A DNA stretch of 49,038 nt from REEB85 sp018971455 (GTDB lineage Bacteria; Pseudomonadota; Alphaproteobacteria; Acetobacterales; Acetobacteraceae), in the NCBI GenBank assembly GCA_028871195.1, contig JAGWNT010000017.1, positions 1 to 49,038 on the forward strand. The letters are read 5' to 3'. This document shows, piece after piece, positions 6,619 through 15,646 of this stretch. The position numbers were made by a program, and so were the translations under genes. The notes beneath the pieces were generated by a model, which saw nothing but the letters and a program-made list of their open reading frames with translations, ran no database searches and had not been told where the DNA came from. The first letter of the stretch is position 1, and every line of letters starts with the position of its first letter.

Positions 6619-9288
6619 ATGACCAAGTGGGTGTACAGCTTCGGCGGCGGCCACAATGAAGGGCGCGCGGACATGCGCAACCTGCTCGGCGGCAAGGGCG
6701 CCAACCTCGCCGAGATGGCGGCGATCGGCCTGCCGGTGCCGCCCGGCTTCACCATCACCACCGAGCTGTGCACCGAGTATTACCGCAATGAGCGCCGCTA
6801 CCCCGACAGCCTGAAGGCCGAGATGCGCGCCGCCCTCGCCCGCGTCGAAGCCGCGGTCGGCCTCGGCTTCGGCGACAAGCACAAGCCGCTGCTGGTCTCG
6901 GTGCGCTCCGGCGCCCGCGTCTCGATGCCCGGCATGATGGACACGGTGCTCAATCTCGGCCTCAACGACGCCACCGTCGAGGGCCTCGCCGAAGCCTCGG
7001 GCGACGCCCGCTTCGCCTGGGATTCCTATCGCCGCTTCATCCAGATGTACGGTAGCGTCGTGCTCGGCGTCGATCACCACCGTTTCGAGGACATCATCGA
7101 GCACGTCAAGCTCGATGCCGGCGTGGTCGAAGACACCGGCCTCGCCGCCAGCGACTGGCACCGCGTGGTGCACGGCTATAAGGAGATGGTCGCCGAGGAG
7201 ACCCGCAAGCCCTTCCCGATGGACCCCGAGGAGCAGCTCTGGGGCGCCATCGGCGCCGTGTTCGGCAGCTGGATGAACCCGCGCGCCAACACCTACCGCC
7301 GCCTGCACGACATTCCGGCCGATTGGGGCACCGCGGTGAACGTGCAGGCGATGGTGTTCGGCAACATGGGCACGGATTGCGCCACCGGCGTCTGCTTCAC
7401 CCGCGACCCCTCGACCGGCGAGAATGTTTTCTACGGCGAATACCTGGTCAACGCCCAGGGCGAGGACGTGGTGGCCGGCATCCGCACGCCCCAGCCGATG
7501 GCCGCCGCCCGCGCCAAGCCCGGCGAGACGCCGATGGAGGTCGCCATGCCGGCGGCCTATCGCGAGCTGATGGCGGTGCGCGAGAAGCTCGAGCGTCACT
7601 ACAAGGACATGCAGGACATCGAGTTCACCGTCCAGCGCAACAAGCTCTACATGCTGCAAACCCGCAACGGCAAGCGCACCGCGGCCGCCAGCCTGCGCAT
7701 CGCCGTCGAGATGGCCGGCGAAGGGCTGATCGAGCGCCGCGAGGCGGTGATGCGCGTCAACCCATCCTCGCTCGACCAGCTGCTGCACCCCACGCTGGAC
7801 CCCAAGGCCAAGCGCGTCGTGCTCTCCAAGGGCCTGCCGGCCAGCCCAGGCGCCGCCTCGGGCGCGGTCGTGTTCAGCGCCGACGAGGCGGAAATGCGGG
7901 CGGCCAAGGGCGAGGCGGTGCTGCTGGTGCGCATCGAGACCAGCCCCGAGGATATTCACGGCATGCACGCCGCCCGCGGCATCCTCACCACCCGCGGCGG
8001 CATGACCAGCCACGCCGCCGTGGTGGCGCGCGGCATGGGGCGGCCCTGCGTCGCCGGCGCCGGCGGCATCTCGGTCGATTACGGCGCGCAGACCCTCTCG
8101 GCCGGCGGCCGCGTGGTGCGCGCCGGCGAGACCGTCACCATCGACGGCGCCACCGGCGAGGTCTTCCTCGGCGCGGTCGCCATGGTCGAGCCGATGATGT
8201 CGGGCGATTTCGCGACGCTGATGGGCTGGGCGGACGAGCTGCGCCGTCTGCGGGTGCGCACCAATGCCGAAACCCCGCTCGACGCCGAGGCCGCGCGCCG
8301 TTTCGGCGCCGAGGGCATCGGGCTGTGCCGCACCGAGCACATGTTCTTCGCGCCCGAACGCATCAGCGCCGTGCGCCAGATGATCATGGCCGCGGATGAG
8401 CGCGGCCGGAAGACCGCGCTGGCCAAGCTGCTGCCCTTCCAGCGGCAGGATTTCATCGACCTGTTCCGCATCATGGCCGGCCTGCCGGTGACCATCCGCC
8501 TGCTCGACCCGCCGCTGCACGAGTTCCTGCCCCATGCCGAGGCGGAGCTGGCCGATGTCGCCGCCGCCCTCGGCACCGATGTCGAGGCGATGCGCCGGCG
8601 GGCCGGCGAGCTGGCCGAGGCCAACCCGATGCTCGGCCATCGCGGCTGCCGGCTCGGCATCACCTTCCCCGAAATCTACGCCATGCAGGCGCGCGCCATC
8701 TTTGAGGGCGCCATCGCGGTGGCCAAGGAACTGGGGCGCGCGCCGGTGCCCGAGATCATGATCCCGCTGGTCGGCATGCGGCGCGAGCTGGAGCTCACCC
8801 GCGCGCAGATCGAGCGCGTCGCCGAGGAAGTGTTCGCCGAGGCCGGCCAGCGCATCGAGTACGTCGTCGGCACCATGATCGAGCTGCCACGCGCCTGCGT
8901 GACCGCGGGCGATATCGCCGGGGCGGCGGATTTCTTCAGCTTCGGCACCAACGACCTGACCCAGACGGTCTTCGGCCTGTCGCGCGACGACGCCGGCAAG
9001 TTCCTGCCCGCCTATGTCGAGGCCGGCATCCTGCCGAAAGACCCGTTCGTCACCCTCGACGTCGAGGGCGTGGGCGCCATGGTGCGCATCGCCGCCGAGC
9101 GCGGGCGGGTCGCCAAGCCCGGGCTGAAGCTCGGCATCTGCGGCGAGCATGGCGGCGATCCGTCCTCAATCGCCTTCTGCGAGCAGATCGGGCTCGATTA
9201 CGTCTCGTGCAGCCCGTACCGCGTGCCGGTGGCGCGGCTGGCGGCGGCGCAGGCCGCACTCGGCGCGGGCGGCGACCGCACGGCCTGA
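6619..9288 (+). CDS. ppdK: Pyruvate, phosphate dikinase
   Basis: An 889-residue enzyme interconverting pyruvate, ATP and phosphate with phosphoenolpyruvate, AMP and pyrophosphate in the cytoplasm. Domains in order: N-terminal ATP-grasp (FGGGHNEGRADMRNLLGGKG, VRSGARVSMPGMMDTVLNLG), the swivelling phosphohistidine domain (TRGGMTSHAAVVARGMG, with the catalytic His in TSHAA) and a C-terminal TIM barrel (GLCRTEHMF, FFSFGTNDLTQTVFG, and GICGEHGGDP with the catalytic Cys). Length matches the family. The ATG at 6619 begins the usual MTKWVYSF sequence; GGGAG lies upstream. It probably serves gluconeogenic PEP formation or pyrophosphate-linked glycolysis. Confidence 0.97.
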   Translation: MTKWVYSFGGGHNEGRADMRNLLGGKGANLAEMAAIGLPVPPGFTITTELCTEYYRNERRYPDSLKAEMRAALARVEAAVGLGFGDKHKPLLVSVRSGARVSMPGMMDTVLNLGLNDATVEGLAEASGDARFAWDSYRRFIQMYGSVVLGVDHHRFEDIIEHVKLDAGVVEDTGLAASDWHRVVHGYKEMVAEETRKPFPMDPEEQLWGAIGAVFGSWMNPRANTYRRLHDIPADWGTAVNVQAMVFGNMGTDCATGVCFTRDPSTGENVFYGEYLVNAQGEDVVAGIRTPQPMAAARAKPGETPMEVAMPAAYRELMAVREKLERHYKDMQDIEFTVQRNKLYMLQTRNGKRTAAASLRIAVEMAGEGLIERREAVMRVNPSSLDQLLHPTLDPKAKRVVLSKGLPASPGAASGAVVFSADEAEMRAAKGEAVLLVRIETSPEDIHGMHAARGILTTRGGMTSHAAVVARGMGRPCVAGAGGISVDYGAQTLSAGGRVVRAGETVTIDGATGEVFLGAVAMVEPMMSGDFATLMGWADELRRLRVRTNAETPLDAEAARRFGAEGIGLCRTEHMFFAPERISAVRQMIMAADERGRKTALAKLLPFQRQDFIDLFRIMAGLPVTIRLLDPPLHEFLPHAEAELADVAAALGTDVEAMRRRAGELAEANPMLGHRGCRLGITFPEIYAMQARAIFEGAIAVAKELGRAPVPEIMIPLVGMRRELELTRAQIERVAEEVFAEAGQRIEYVVGTMIELPRACVTAGDIAGAADFFSFGTNDLTQTVFGLSRDDAGKFLPAYVEAGILPKDPFVTLDVEGVGAMVRIAAERGRVAKPGLKLGICGEHGGDPSSIAFCEQIGLDYVSCSPYRVPVARLAAAQAALGAGGDRTA

Positions 9289-9306
9289 TCCGCGCGCGGT
9301 CGGCGG

Positions 9307-10611
9307 ATGGCGTTGGCATACCTCCTGCTGTGCCACGCCAGCGCCGCGCATGTCGGCGATCTGATCCGCGCCCTCCACCGTCCGGAGGATCTCTTCCTCG
9401 TCCATGCCGACCGCAAGGCCCCGCCGGCGCTGCACGCGCTGCTGGACCGCCTGGCCGGGCAGTCTTCCAACATCCTGCCGCTGCCGTCTGAGCCGTGCAG
9501 TTGGGGCGGCTACAGCCTGGTCGAGGCGACGCTGCGCGGCATCGCCTTTGCGGCCGCCGGGCCGCGCGCCTTCGATCATCTGCTGCTGCTGAGCGAGCAG
9601 CACGTGCCGCTGGCGGCGCCGGCGGAGATCGCGGCCCGGCTGCCGGCGGGAGAAAGCTGGGTGGAGGGCACGCCGGCCGATCGCTTCGTGGGCGGCCAGT
9701 TCGACGATATCGCGCACCGCCTCGCCATGCGCTATCGCGAGCTGCCCGGCGTCGGCGGCTTCGCCACCGGCCCGCGCGGCGATCTTCCGCCCCGGATGGC
9801 GGGGCTGTTCCACGGCAGCCAATGGATGGCGCTGTCCGCCGAGGCCTGCCGCTTCCTGGCAACGCCCGCCTGCCGCGCCGGCATCGCCGCCGAGTTCGGC
9901 GACACGCTGCTGGCCGACGAGACGGCCATCCAATCCGTCCTCCATCGCGCCGCCGCCACGGCCGGGCCGCGCCTGCGGCCGCGCAGCCCCACCTTCTCGG
10001 CCTTCCCCGATCGCGGCGGCACGGCGGAGATGATCCTCACCGACACCGCCCTGCGGCAAGCGGACCTCGCGGGCGCCCTGTTCATTCGCAAGCGCCCCCC
10101 GGAGCTTCCCCCGCGTCTCGCCTGGCGGCTCGACCGCATGGCCCGCCTGCCGGCCGCCGCCATGCCGTTCGCCGATCTGCCGGCCGATCGGGGCCACGCG
10201 GACGTCGTCGCCCTGGCGACGGCCATCGGCGCGGCGCTGCGACCCGTCTTCCCGGATGGCTGGATCGAAATGACGGCGGATGCGACGCCGCGCTGCCTGC
10301 TGCGCGTGCACGCGCCGGACCTGCCGGCCGAGCTCGGCGTCGCGGTGCTGTCGGACGATCTGCGCGCCTTCAAGATCGTGCTGGCCTGGCTGCGCCCGTT
10401 CGACGGCTCCTACGCGCCGATGGCGCGCGCCGGCTACCAGACCACCATTCTCAAGATCCGCGCCGCCGGCCTCTCCTTCGCGCGCGAGGTGCACGCTTTG
10501 CAGTCCCACGACCACGGCTTCGTGACGCTGCGCCCCGGCGAGGATCTCGGCCGCCTCGTGGCGACGATCATCGCCGCGCTGCGCATCGCGCGCGAGATGG
10601 GCGGGGCGTAG
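9307..10611 (+). CDS. GT14-type (core-2/I-branching) glycosyltransferase
   Basis: A 434-residue protein whose first 250 residues follow the Branch/GT14 pattern: YLLLCHASAAHVGDLIRAL, LFLVHADRKAP, CSWGGYSLVEATLRG, HLLLLSEQHVPL, GSQWMALSAEACRFL and LADETAIQSVL. These correspond to the donor-binding and acidic catalytic regions of beta-1,6-N-acetylglucosaminyltransferase-like enzymes. The C-terminal 170 residues (from about FADLPADRGHADVV) match nothing I recognise. There is no signal peptide or membrane anchor, so a cytoplasmic role in surface glycan assembly is likely; donor and acceptor are unknown. It starts 18 nt after ppdK and may be cotranscribed. Confidence 0.75.
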   Translation: MALAYLLLCHASAAHVGDLIRALHRPEDLFLVHADRKAPPALHALLDRLAGQSSNILPLPSEPCSWGGYSLVEATLRGIAFAAAGPRAFDHLLLLSEQHVPLAAPAEIAARLPAGESWVEGTPADRFVGGQFDDIAHRLAMRYRELPGVGGFATGPRGDLPPRMAGLFHGSQWMALSAEACRFLATPACRAGIAAEFGDTLLADETAIQSVLHRAAATAGPRLRPRSPTFSAFPDRGGTAEMILTDTALRQADLAGALFIRKRPPELPPRLAWRLDRMARLPAAAMPFADLPADRGHADVVALATAIGAALRPVFPDGWIEMTADATPRCLLRVHAPDLPAELGVAVLSDDLRAFKIVLAWLRPFDGSYAPMARAGYQTTILKIRAAGLSFAREVHALQSHDHGFVTLRPGEDLGRLVATIIAALRIAREMGGA

Positions 10612-10684
10612 CCGGCCCGGCGGGCGGGCGTCGCGCCGGACGCGCCCTTTCCCGATCGAAATTTCGCGCCTACATCATGGCGCG

Positions 10685-11470
10685 ATGATCCCCCCCACCA
10701 TCCCCCGCGCCGCGCTGGTGACCGGCGCCGCCCGGCGCATCGGCCGCGCCATCGCGCTGGCGCTGGCAGAGGCCGGGTTCGCCGTCGCCATTCACTGCAA
10801 CGACAGCATCGCCGAGGCCGAGGCCACTGCCGGCGAAATCCGCGCCCGCGGCGGGCGGGCCGCCGTGCTGCCGGCCGATCTCGGGCGGGAGGCCGAGGTG
10901 CGGACGCTGATCCCCCGCGCCATCGCCGCCCTCGGCCCGCTCGGCGTGCTGGTCAACAATGCCAGCCTGTTCGACCGCGACGAGTGGAACAGCGCCACCC
11001 GCCGCTCATGGGACCGCCACATGGAGGCGAATCTGCGCGCCCCCTTCGTGCTGATGCAGGATTTCGCCGCCGCCCTGCCCGCCACCTGGAACGCCGCCGC
11101 GGCCGAGGGCGTGGTGATCAACCTGCTGGACCAGCGCGTCTGGGCGCCGCGGCCGCATTTCATCACCTACAGCCTGTCCAAGGCCGGGCTCTGGGCGCTC
11201 ACCCAGTCGATGGCCCTGGCGCTCGCGCCGCGCATCCGGGTCTGCGGCATCGGGCCCGGCCCGGCGCTGCCCAGCCCGCGGCAGAGCCAGGCGCAGTTCG
11301 ACCGCCAGGCCGCCTCCGTGCCGCTCGGGCACGGCACCAGCCCGGAGGAAATCGGTCGCGCGGCGCTGGCCATACTTGCCATGCCCGCGATGACCGGCCA
11401 GATGATCGCGCTGGATGGCGGGCAGCACCTGCAATGGAGCCCGATCGGCGGCCCGCAGATCGAGGAGTAG
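10685..11470 (+). CDS. folM: SDR oxidoreductase, FolM/pteridine-reductase-like
   Basis: A 261-residue short-chain dehydrogenase/reductase. The cofactor loop reads VTGAARRIGRAIALAL: the arginines where most SDRs have TGxxxGxG are typical of pteridine reductases and dihydromonapterin reductase (FolM), which use NADPH. NNASLF, a YSLSK active-site pair and a GPGPALP turn follow. The gene stops 4 nt before folB, a folate-pathway gene, which supports a role in reducing dihydropterin or dihydrofolate. Function is inferred from the loop and context; another SDR substrate is possible. Confidence 0.72.
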   Translation: MIPPTIPRAALVTGAARRIGRAIALALAEAGFAVAIHCNDSIAEAEATAGEIRARGGRAAVLPADLGREAEVRTLIPRAIAALGPLGVLVNNASLFDRDEWNSATRRSWDRHMEANLRAPFVLMQDFAAALPATWNAAAAEGVVINLLDQRVWAPRPHFITYSLSKAGLWALTQSMALALAPRIRVCGIGPGPALPSPRQSQAQFDRQAASVPLGHGTSPEEIGRAALAILAMPAMTGQMIALDGGQHLQWSPIGGPQIEE

Positions 11471-11474
11471 CGAG

Positions 11475-11885
11475 ATGGACAGCCGCCGCATCGCCGATGC
11501 CGCCAAAGGCCTGCGCCATGTCTTCCTGCGCGACCTCACACTGGCGGCCAGCATCGGCGTCTACCCGCACGAACATGCCACCCGCCAGCGCGTGCGCATC
11601 AATGTCGATCTGGCGGTGATCGACGACGCCGCGCGCGGCCTGTCGCGGCCGGCCGTCGGGCGGGATGAGCTGGCGCGGGTGGTCGATTACGAAGCGCTGG
11701 CCAATCGCGTGCGCGCCATCGTCGCTGCCGGGCATGTCAATCTGGTGGAGACGCTGGCCGAGCGTCTGGCCGAAGCCTGCCTGGAGGATCCGCGCGTCGA
11801 ACTGGCCCGGATCCGGGTCGAGAAGCCCGATGTTTTCGCCGATGCGGCAAGTGCCGGGGTCGAGATCGAGCGGCGGCGGGGCTGA
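11475..11885 (+). CDS. folB: Dihydroneopterin aldolase
   Basis: A 136-residue protein of the FolB family, which cleaves 7,8-dihydroneopterin to 6-hydroxymethyl-dihydropterin and glycolaldehyde in folate synthesis. Recognisable are VFLRDLTLAASIGVYPHE, QRVRINVDL, VVDYEALANRVRAIV, VNLVETLAERLAEACL and the closing VRVEKP-like strand (IRVEKPDVF). The conserved Glu and Lys sit in the first and last of these blocks. The start at 11475 is supported by GAGGAG, which lies in the end of the preceding folM-like gene, so translation is probably coupled. Confidence 0.93.
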   Translation: MDSRRIADAAKGLRHVFLRDLTLAASIGVYPHEHATRQRVRINVDLAVIDDAARGLSRPAVGRDELARVVDYEALANRVRAIVAAGHVNLVETLAERLAEACLEDPRVELARIRVEKPDVFADAASAGVEIERRRG

Positions 11886-11889
11886 TTTC

Positions 11890-12099
11890 GTCCACCTGTG
11901 GACCGCTCTGCGTTCAGTTACAGGCACATGGCAGCCTCAGTTGATATTGTGACAGGGATGTCACAATCGTTTACAATGAAAACAATCTGTTAATCGAGTT
12001 GCACGAATCATGGGCAGAGCGCCAACAGGCAGGCCGTCCGCCGCGTTGAGCGGGGTCGGACAGGCTTTGCCCACAAACTTATCCACCGAATTGGTGGAT
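11890..12099. promoter_or_regulatory. AT-rich intergenic region with three inverted repeats before uvrC
   Basis: The 255-bp gap between folB and uvrC is much less GC-rich than its surroundings. It holds three dyads: GTCCAC-2-GTGGAC at 11890-11903, ATTGTGACA-4-TGTCACAAT at 11946-11967 (perfect 9-bp arms) and ATCCACC-5-GGTGGAT at 12081-12099. The last includes TTATCCACC, one base off a DnaA box. The middle dyad looks like an operator for a dimeric regulator. AT-rich DNA follows it (11968-11995). Promoter, operator or origin-like functions are all possible; no clear -35/-10 pair was settled on. Confidence 0.5.
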
Positions 12100-12140
12100 G
12101 GTTTTGCCGCCCGCTGCCGCATCGCCGGTCGGGGCGATCA

Positions 12141-14036
12141 ATGAGCGCGCAGGAGCCGCCCCACCCGCGCGGCGTGGCGGTGATCGAGGCGCAACTGGCC
12201 ACCCTGCCGCTGACACCGGGCGTCTATCGCATGCTCGATGCCAAGGGCGAGGCGCTCTACGTCGGCAAGGCGCGGGCGCTGCGCAAGCGCGTCACCGCCT
12301 ACACCCAGCTCGCCCGCCTGCCGGAGCGGCTGCGGCGCATGGTGTCCGAGACGGTGGCGATGGAGATCGTCACCACCCACACCGAGGCCGAGGCGCTGCT
12401 GCTCGAGGCCAATCTCATCAAGCGCCTCAAGCCGCGGTTCAACATCGTCCTGCGCGACGACAAATCCTACCCCTGGCTGGTGCTGACGGAGGACCACCCC
12501 TTCCCGCAGATCGCCAAGCATCGCGGCGCGCGCACCCGCAAGGGCAGCTATTACGGACCCTTCGCCTCCGCTTGGGCGGTCAACCAGACGGTCACCGCCA
12601 TGCAGCGCGTGTTCCTCCTGCGCAGTTGCGCGGACACCGTGTTCAGCACCCGCACCAGGCCCTGCCTGCTCTTCCAGATCCGCCGCTGCTCCGCGCCCTG
12701 CGTCGGCCGCATCAGCCAGGCCGATTACGCCGCCCTGGTGGACCAAGCGCGCGCCTTCCTCGGCGGCAAGGCCGGGCACGTCCAGCAGGCGCTGGCCGCC
12801 GAGATGGAGCAGGCCGCCGAGGGGCTGGAGTTCGAGCGCGCCGCCGCGGTGCGCGACCGCATCCGCGCGCTGACCCACGTGCAGGGCAGCGACGTCATCA
12901 ACCCGGCCAGTCTCGCCGATGCGGACATCGTCGCCGTCTGGCAGGCGGCCGGGCAGAGCTGCGTGCAGGTCTTCTTCATTCGTGGCGGACGCAACAACGG
13001 CAACCGGGCCTTCTTCCCCTCCCACACGAAGGCCGACGAGGCACCCGACGTGCTGGCGGCGTTCCTCGCGCAGTTCTATGACGACAAGCCGCCGCCGCCG
13101 CTGATCCTGTTGAATCATGACATTGCCGAATCGGAACTGATCGCCGAGGCACTCAGCCTCAAGGCCTCGAGCTTCGGCAGCGGCAGGCGGGTCGAGATCG
13201 CGGCCCCGCAGCGCGGCGAGAAGCATGCGGTCGTCGCCCATGCCGAGCTCAACGCGCGCGAGGCGCTGGAGCGCCGGCTCGCCGAGAGCGCCGGCCAGGC
13301 CAGGCTGCTCGAAGCCGTCGCCGGCCTGTTCACCCTGCCCGCCCCGCCGGCGCGCATCGAGGTGTACGATAACAGCCACATCATGGGGGCGAGCGCCTAC
13401 GGCGTGATGATCGTCGCCGGGCCGGCGGGGTTCGACAAGGCGGCCTACCGCAAATTCTCGATCCGCGGCCCGGTCACGCCGGGCGATGATTTCGCCATGA
13501 TGCGCGAAGTGTTGCAGCGCCGCTTCACCCGCGCGCTGAAGGAGGAGGATCAGGGGCCGGGCTCGCCTGCCTGGCCCGATATCGTGCTGATCGATGGCGG
13601 CGCCGGGCAGCTCTCCGCGGCACGCGCCGTGCTCGACGATCTGGGGGTGAGCGACGTCAAGCTGATCGCCATCGCCAAGGGGCCGGACCGCGATGCCGGG
13701 CGGGAATGGTTCCATACCGACGGCCAGCCGCCCTTCCAGCTGCCGCCGCGCGACCCGGTCCTGTATTTCCTGCAAAGGCTGCGCGACGAGGCGCATCGCT
13801 TCGCCATCACCACCCACCGCGCCGGCCGGTCACGCGCCCTGGTGGGCAGCGAGCTCGACGAGATCGCCGGCATCGGGCCGGGGCGCAAGCGCGCGCTGCT
13901 CAATCATTTCGGCTCGGCGCGCGGCGTCGGCCAGGCCGGCCTGTCCGATCTCGAGGCCGCCCCCGGCATTTCGCGCGAGATCGCCCGGCGCGTCTACGCC
14001 CATTTCCATCCCGGCGCGCGGGTCGGCGAAGGATAG
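12141..14036 (+). CDS. uvrC: Excinuclease ABC subunit C
   Basis: A 631-residue nucleotide-excision-repair nuclease that makes both incisions in the UvrB-DNA complex. Order: GIY-YIG endonuclease (PGVYRMLDAKGEALYVGKA, residues about 26-44), a cysteine-bearing segment (CLLFQIRRCSAPCVG), the UVR helix that binds UvrB (EGLEFERAAAVRDRI), the RNase-H-like nuclease domain (IEVYDNSHIMG and DIVLIDGGAGQLSAA with acidic residues) and tandem helix-hairpin-helix motifs (IAGIGPGRKRALL, AAPGISREIA). Length is typical. It converges with the amino-acid permease, with 1 nt between stops. Confidence 0.98.
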   Translation: MSAQEPPHPRGVAVIEAQLATLPLTPGVYRMLDAKGEALYVGKARALRKRVTAYTQLARLPERLRRMVSETVAMEIVTTHTEAEALLLEANLIKRLKPRFNIVLRDDKSYPWLVLTEDHPFPQIAKHRGARTRKGSYYGPFASAWAVNQTVTAMQRVFLLRSCADTVFSTRTRPCLLFQIRRCSAPCVGRISQADYAALVDQARAFLGGKAGHVQQALAAEMEQAAEGLEFERAAAVRDRIRALTHVQGSDVINPASLADADIVAVWQAAGQSCVQVFFIRGGRNNGNRAFFPSHTKADEAPDVLAAFLAQFYDDKPPPPLILLNHDIAESELIAEALSLKASSFGSGRRVEIAAPQRGEKHAVVAHAELNAREALERRLAESAGQARLLEAVAGLFTLPAPPARIEVYDNSHIMGASAYGVMIVAGPAGFDKAAYRKFSIRGPVTPGDDFAMMREVLQRRFTRALKEEDQGPGSPAWPDIVLIDGGAGQLSAARAVLDDLGVSDVKLIAIAKGPDRDAGREWFHTDGQPPFQLPPRDPVLYFLQRLRDEAHRFAITTHRAGRSRALVGSELDEIAGIGPGRKRALLNHFGSARGVGQAGLSDLEAAPGISREIARRVYAHFHPGARVGEG

Positions 14037-14037
14037 G

Positions 14038-14718
14038 TCAGCGCGTGGCGGTGGCGAGGCGGCGCTCGACATGGCCTTGCACGACCATCAGCGCCGACAC
14101 GATGGCCAGGTAGTAGACCAGCGCCACCGCGTAGAACTCCAGGTAGCGGAAGCTGACATTGCTGGCCCGCGTGGTGACCGCGAGCAGCTCGTTGAGCGAG
14201 ATCACCGAGGCCAGTGACGTGGTCTTGAGCAGGGAAATGAACTCGTTGACCGTCGGCGGCACGGCGATGCGCAGGGCCTGCGGCAGCACCACCAGGAAGA
14301 ACGCCTTGAGGCGCGACAGGCCGAGCGCCGCCGCGGCATCGCGCTGCCCGCGCGGCACCGAGAGCAGGGCCGAGCGGCTGATCTCCGCCTGGTAGGCGGT
14401 CTCGTTCAGGCTCAGCGCCAGCCAGGCGGCGAGGAACGGGGTGAACCAGTCCTCGCGCAGCGCCGGGATCATCTGCGGCAGCGCGTTCCACACGAACAGC
14501 AGCAGCAGCAGCACCGGCGCGCCGCGGAACAGCCACACATAGAAGGTGACGAAGCCGCGCGCGGCGCGAAAGCGCGAGCCGCCGAGCACCGCCAGCCCGA
14601 GGCCGGCGACGATGCCCACGGCGTGGGAGACCAGCGTCAGCCCGAGCGACAGCAGCGCGCCGGCAAGAAAGGGCCACGAGAACAGCGAATGGAGGAACAG
14701 CCCGCCGTCGAACTCCAT
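14038..14718 (-). CDS. Polar amino-acid ABC transporter permease
   Basis: A 226-residue inner-membrane permease of the His/Glu/Gln/Arg/opine type. About five hydrophobic helices are visible, with the EAA-loop region SLNETAYQAEISRSALLSV and AAAALGLSRLKAFFLVVLPQALR, which contacts the ATPase. Its start lies 29 nt behind the binding-protein gene, so the two form one operon. No ATP-binding subunit or second permease is next to them; the ATPase must be encoded elsewhere, or one permease acts as a homodimer with a shared ATPase. Confidence 0.93.
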   Translation of the reverse strand: MEFDGGLFLHSLFSWPFLAGALLSLGLTLVSHAVGIVAGLGLAVLGGSRFRAARGFVTFYVWLFRGAPVLLLLLFVWNALPQMIPALREDWFTPFLAAWLALSLNETAYQAEISRSALLSVPRGQRDAAAALGLSRLKAFFLVVLPQALRIAVPPTVNEFISLLKTTSLASVISLNELLAVTTRASNVSFRYLEFYAVALVYYLAIVSALMVVQGHVERRLATATR

Positions 14719-14747
14719 CCGCTGTCTGCGCCCTCAGCCCGGCCCGG

Positions 14748-15569
14748 TCAGTTCGCCGGGATGGTGATGGCGCCGGTGGCGTCCGAGGCCGGCATCTTCC
14801 ACTTGGCGGCCAGCTTCCTGACCGTGCCATTGGCCCGCAGTGCTGCGACATCGGCCTGCACCAGCTTCGCGTCCGCCGCGTTCTTGGCGAAATAGGCGCC
14901 GAACTGGTCGGTGGCCGGATAGACATAGGCCACCTTGAACACCCCCGGCTGGGCGACGGCGCGATAGGCCGCCTCGGTATCCTGGGTGATGGCGGCAACG
15001 GCGCGCCCGGTGACCACCTGCTGCACCGCATCCGCACCGCCCGGATAGGCCTGGATGGTGATCGCCTTCTTGCCCTTGGCCACCAGCGAATCGCTCAGCG
15101 CATGGGCGCGCTTCTCATACTGCGTGCCGGCCTGCACCGAGAGCGTCTTGCCGGCGAGATCGTCGGGCGACTTGACCGAGGTGTTGCCCGCCTTGGCGAG
15201 CAGCACCATGGACGAGACCAGGTAGGGCGCGGCGGAGAATTTCTGCACCCGCTCCGGCGTCACGAACGTGCCGGACAGCACCATGTCGCAGCGCTTGGCA
15301 TCGACGCCCGGCAGCAGGCCGGTGAAATCCATGGTGATGACGCGCAGCTTGGCCCCCCAGCGCTTGGCCAGCGCCGAGGCGAGGTCGATGTCGAAACCGA
15401 CGGCCGTCTTGTCCCCCGGGTGCTGGTAGAACTCCATCGGGGCATAGGTCGGGTCGGTGCACAGCGTCACCTGGCCGCCCTTGACGAAGGACGGCGCGGC
15501 GGCCGCGGCCAGCCCGGGCAGGGCCAGAAGGGCGACGGCGAACGCGGCAAGCGGGCGGGCGGACGACAT
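14748..15569 (-). CDS. Amino-acid ABC transporter substrate-binding protein
   Basis: A 273-residue periplasmic binding protein of family 3. A signal peptide is evident (MSSARPLAAFAVALLALPG, with cleavage likely in LAAAAAP). The mature part begins VTLCTDPTYAPMEF, then VGFDIDLASALAKRWG, a DMVLSGTFVTPERVQKF block and YVYPATDQFGAYFAKN. The ATG at 15569 is chosen because it starts the signal peptide and has GGAG upstream. Ligand is probably an amino acid; the usual carboxylate-binding arginine was not pinned down, so specificity is open. Confidence 0.9.
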   Translation of the reverse strand: MSSARPLAAFAVALLALPGLAAAAAPSFVKGGQVTLCTDPTYAPMEFYQHPGDKTAVGFDIDLASALAKRWGAKLRVITMDFTGLLPGVDAKRCDMVLSGTFVTPERVQKFSAAPYLVSSMVLLAKAGNTSVKSPDDLAGKTLSVQAGTQYEKRAHALSDSLVAKGKKAITIQAYPGGADAVQQVVTGRAVAAITQDTEAAYRAVAQPGVFKVAYVYPATDQFGAYFAKNAADAKLVQADVAALRANGTVRKLAAKWKMPASDATGAITIPAN

Positions 15570-15646
15570 GGCGGGGCTCCGGTTCACAATGACGCGCGCA
15601 GCATGGCCCGAAGCCATGGCAACGGTCCAGAGCCGTCGTGCGGCCG

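Noticed and set aside
6532..9150. 872-codon open frame on the minus strand opposite ppdK
   Set aside because: It is the mirror of a strongly GC3-biased real gene. The product is a low-complexity Ala/Gly/His/Asp-rich chain with no recognisable domain.
11948..11965. CRP site (TGTGA...TCACA) before uvrC
   Set aside because: The half-sites are 8 bp apart, whereas CRP needs 6 bp; kept only as an operator for an unknown regulator.
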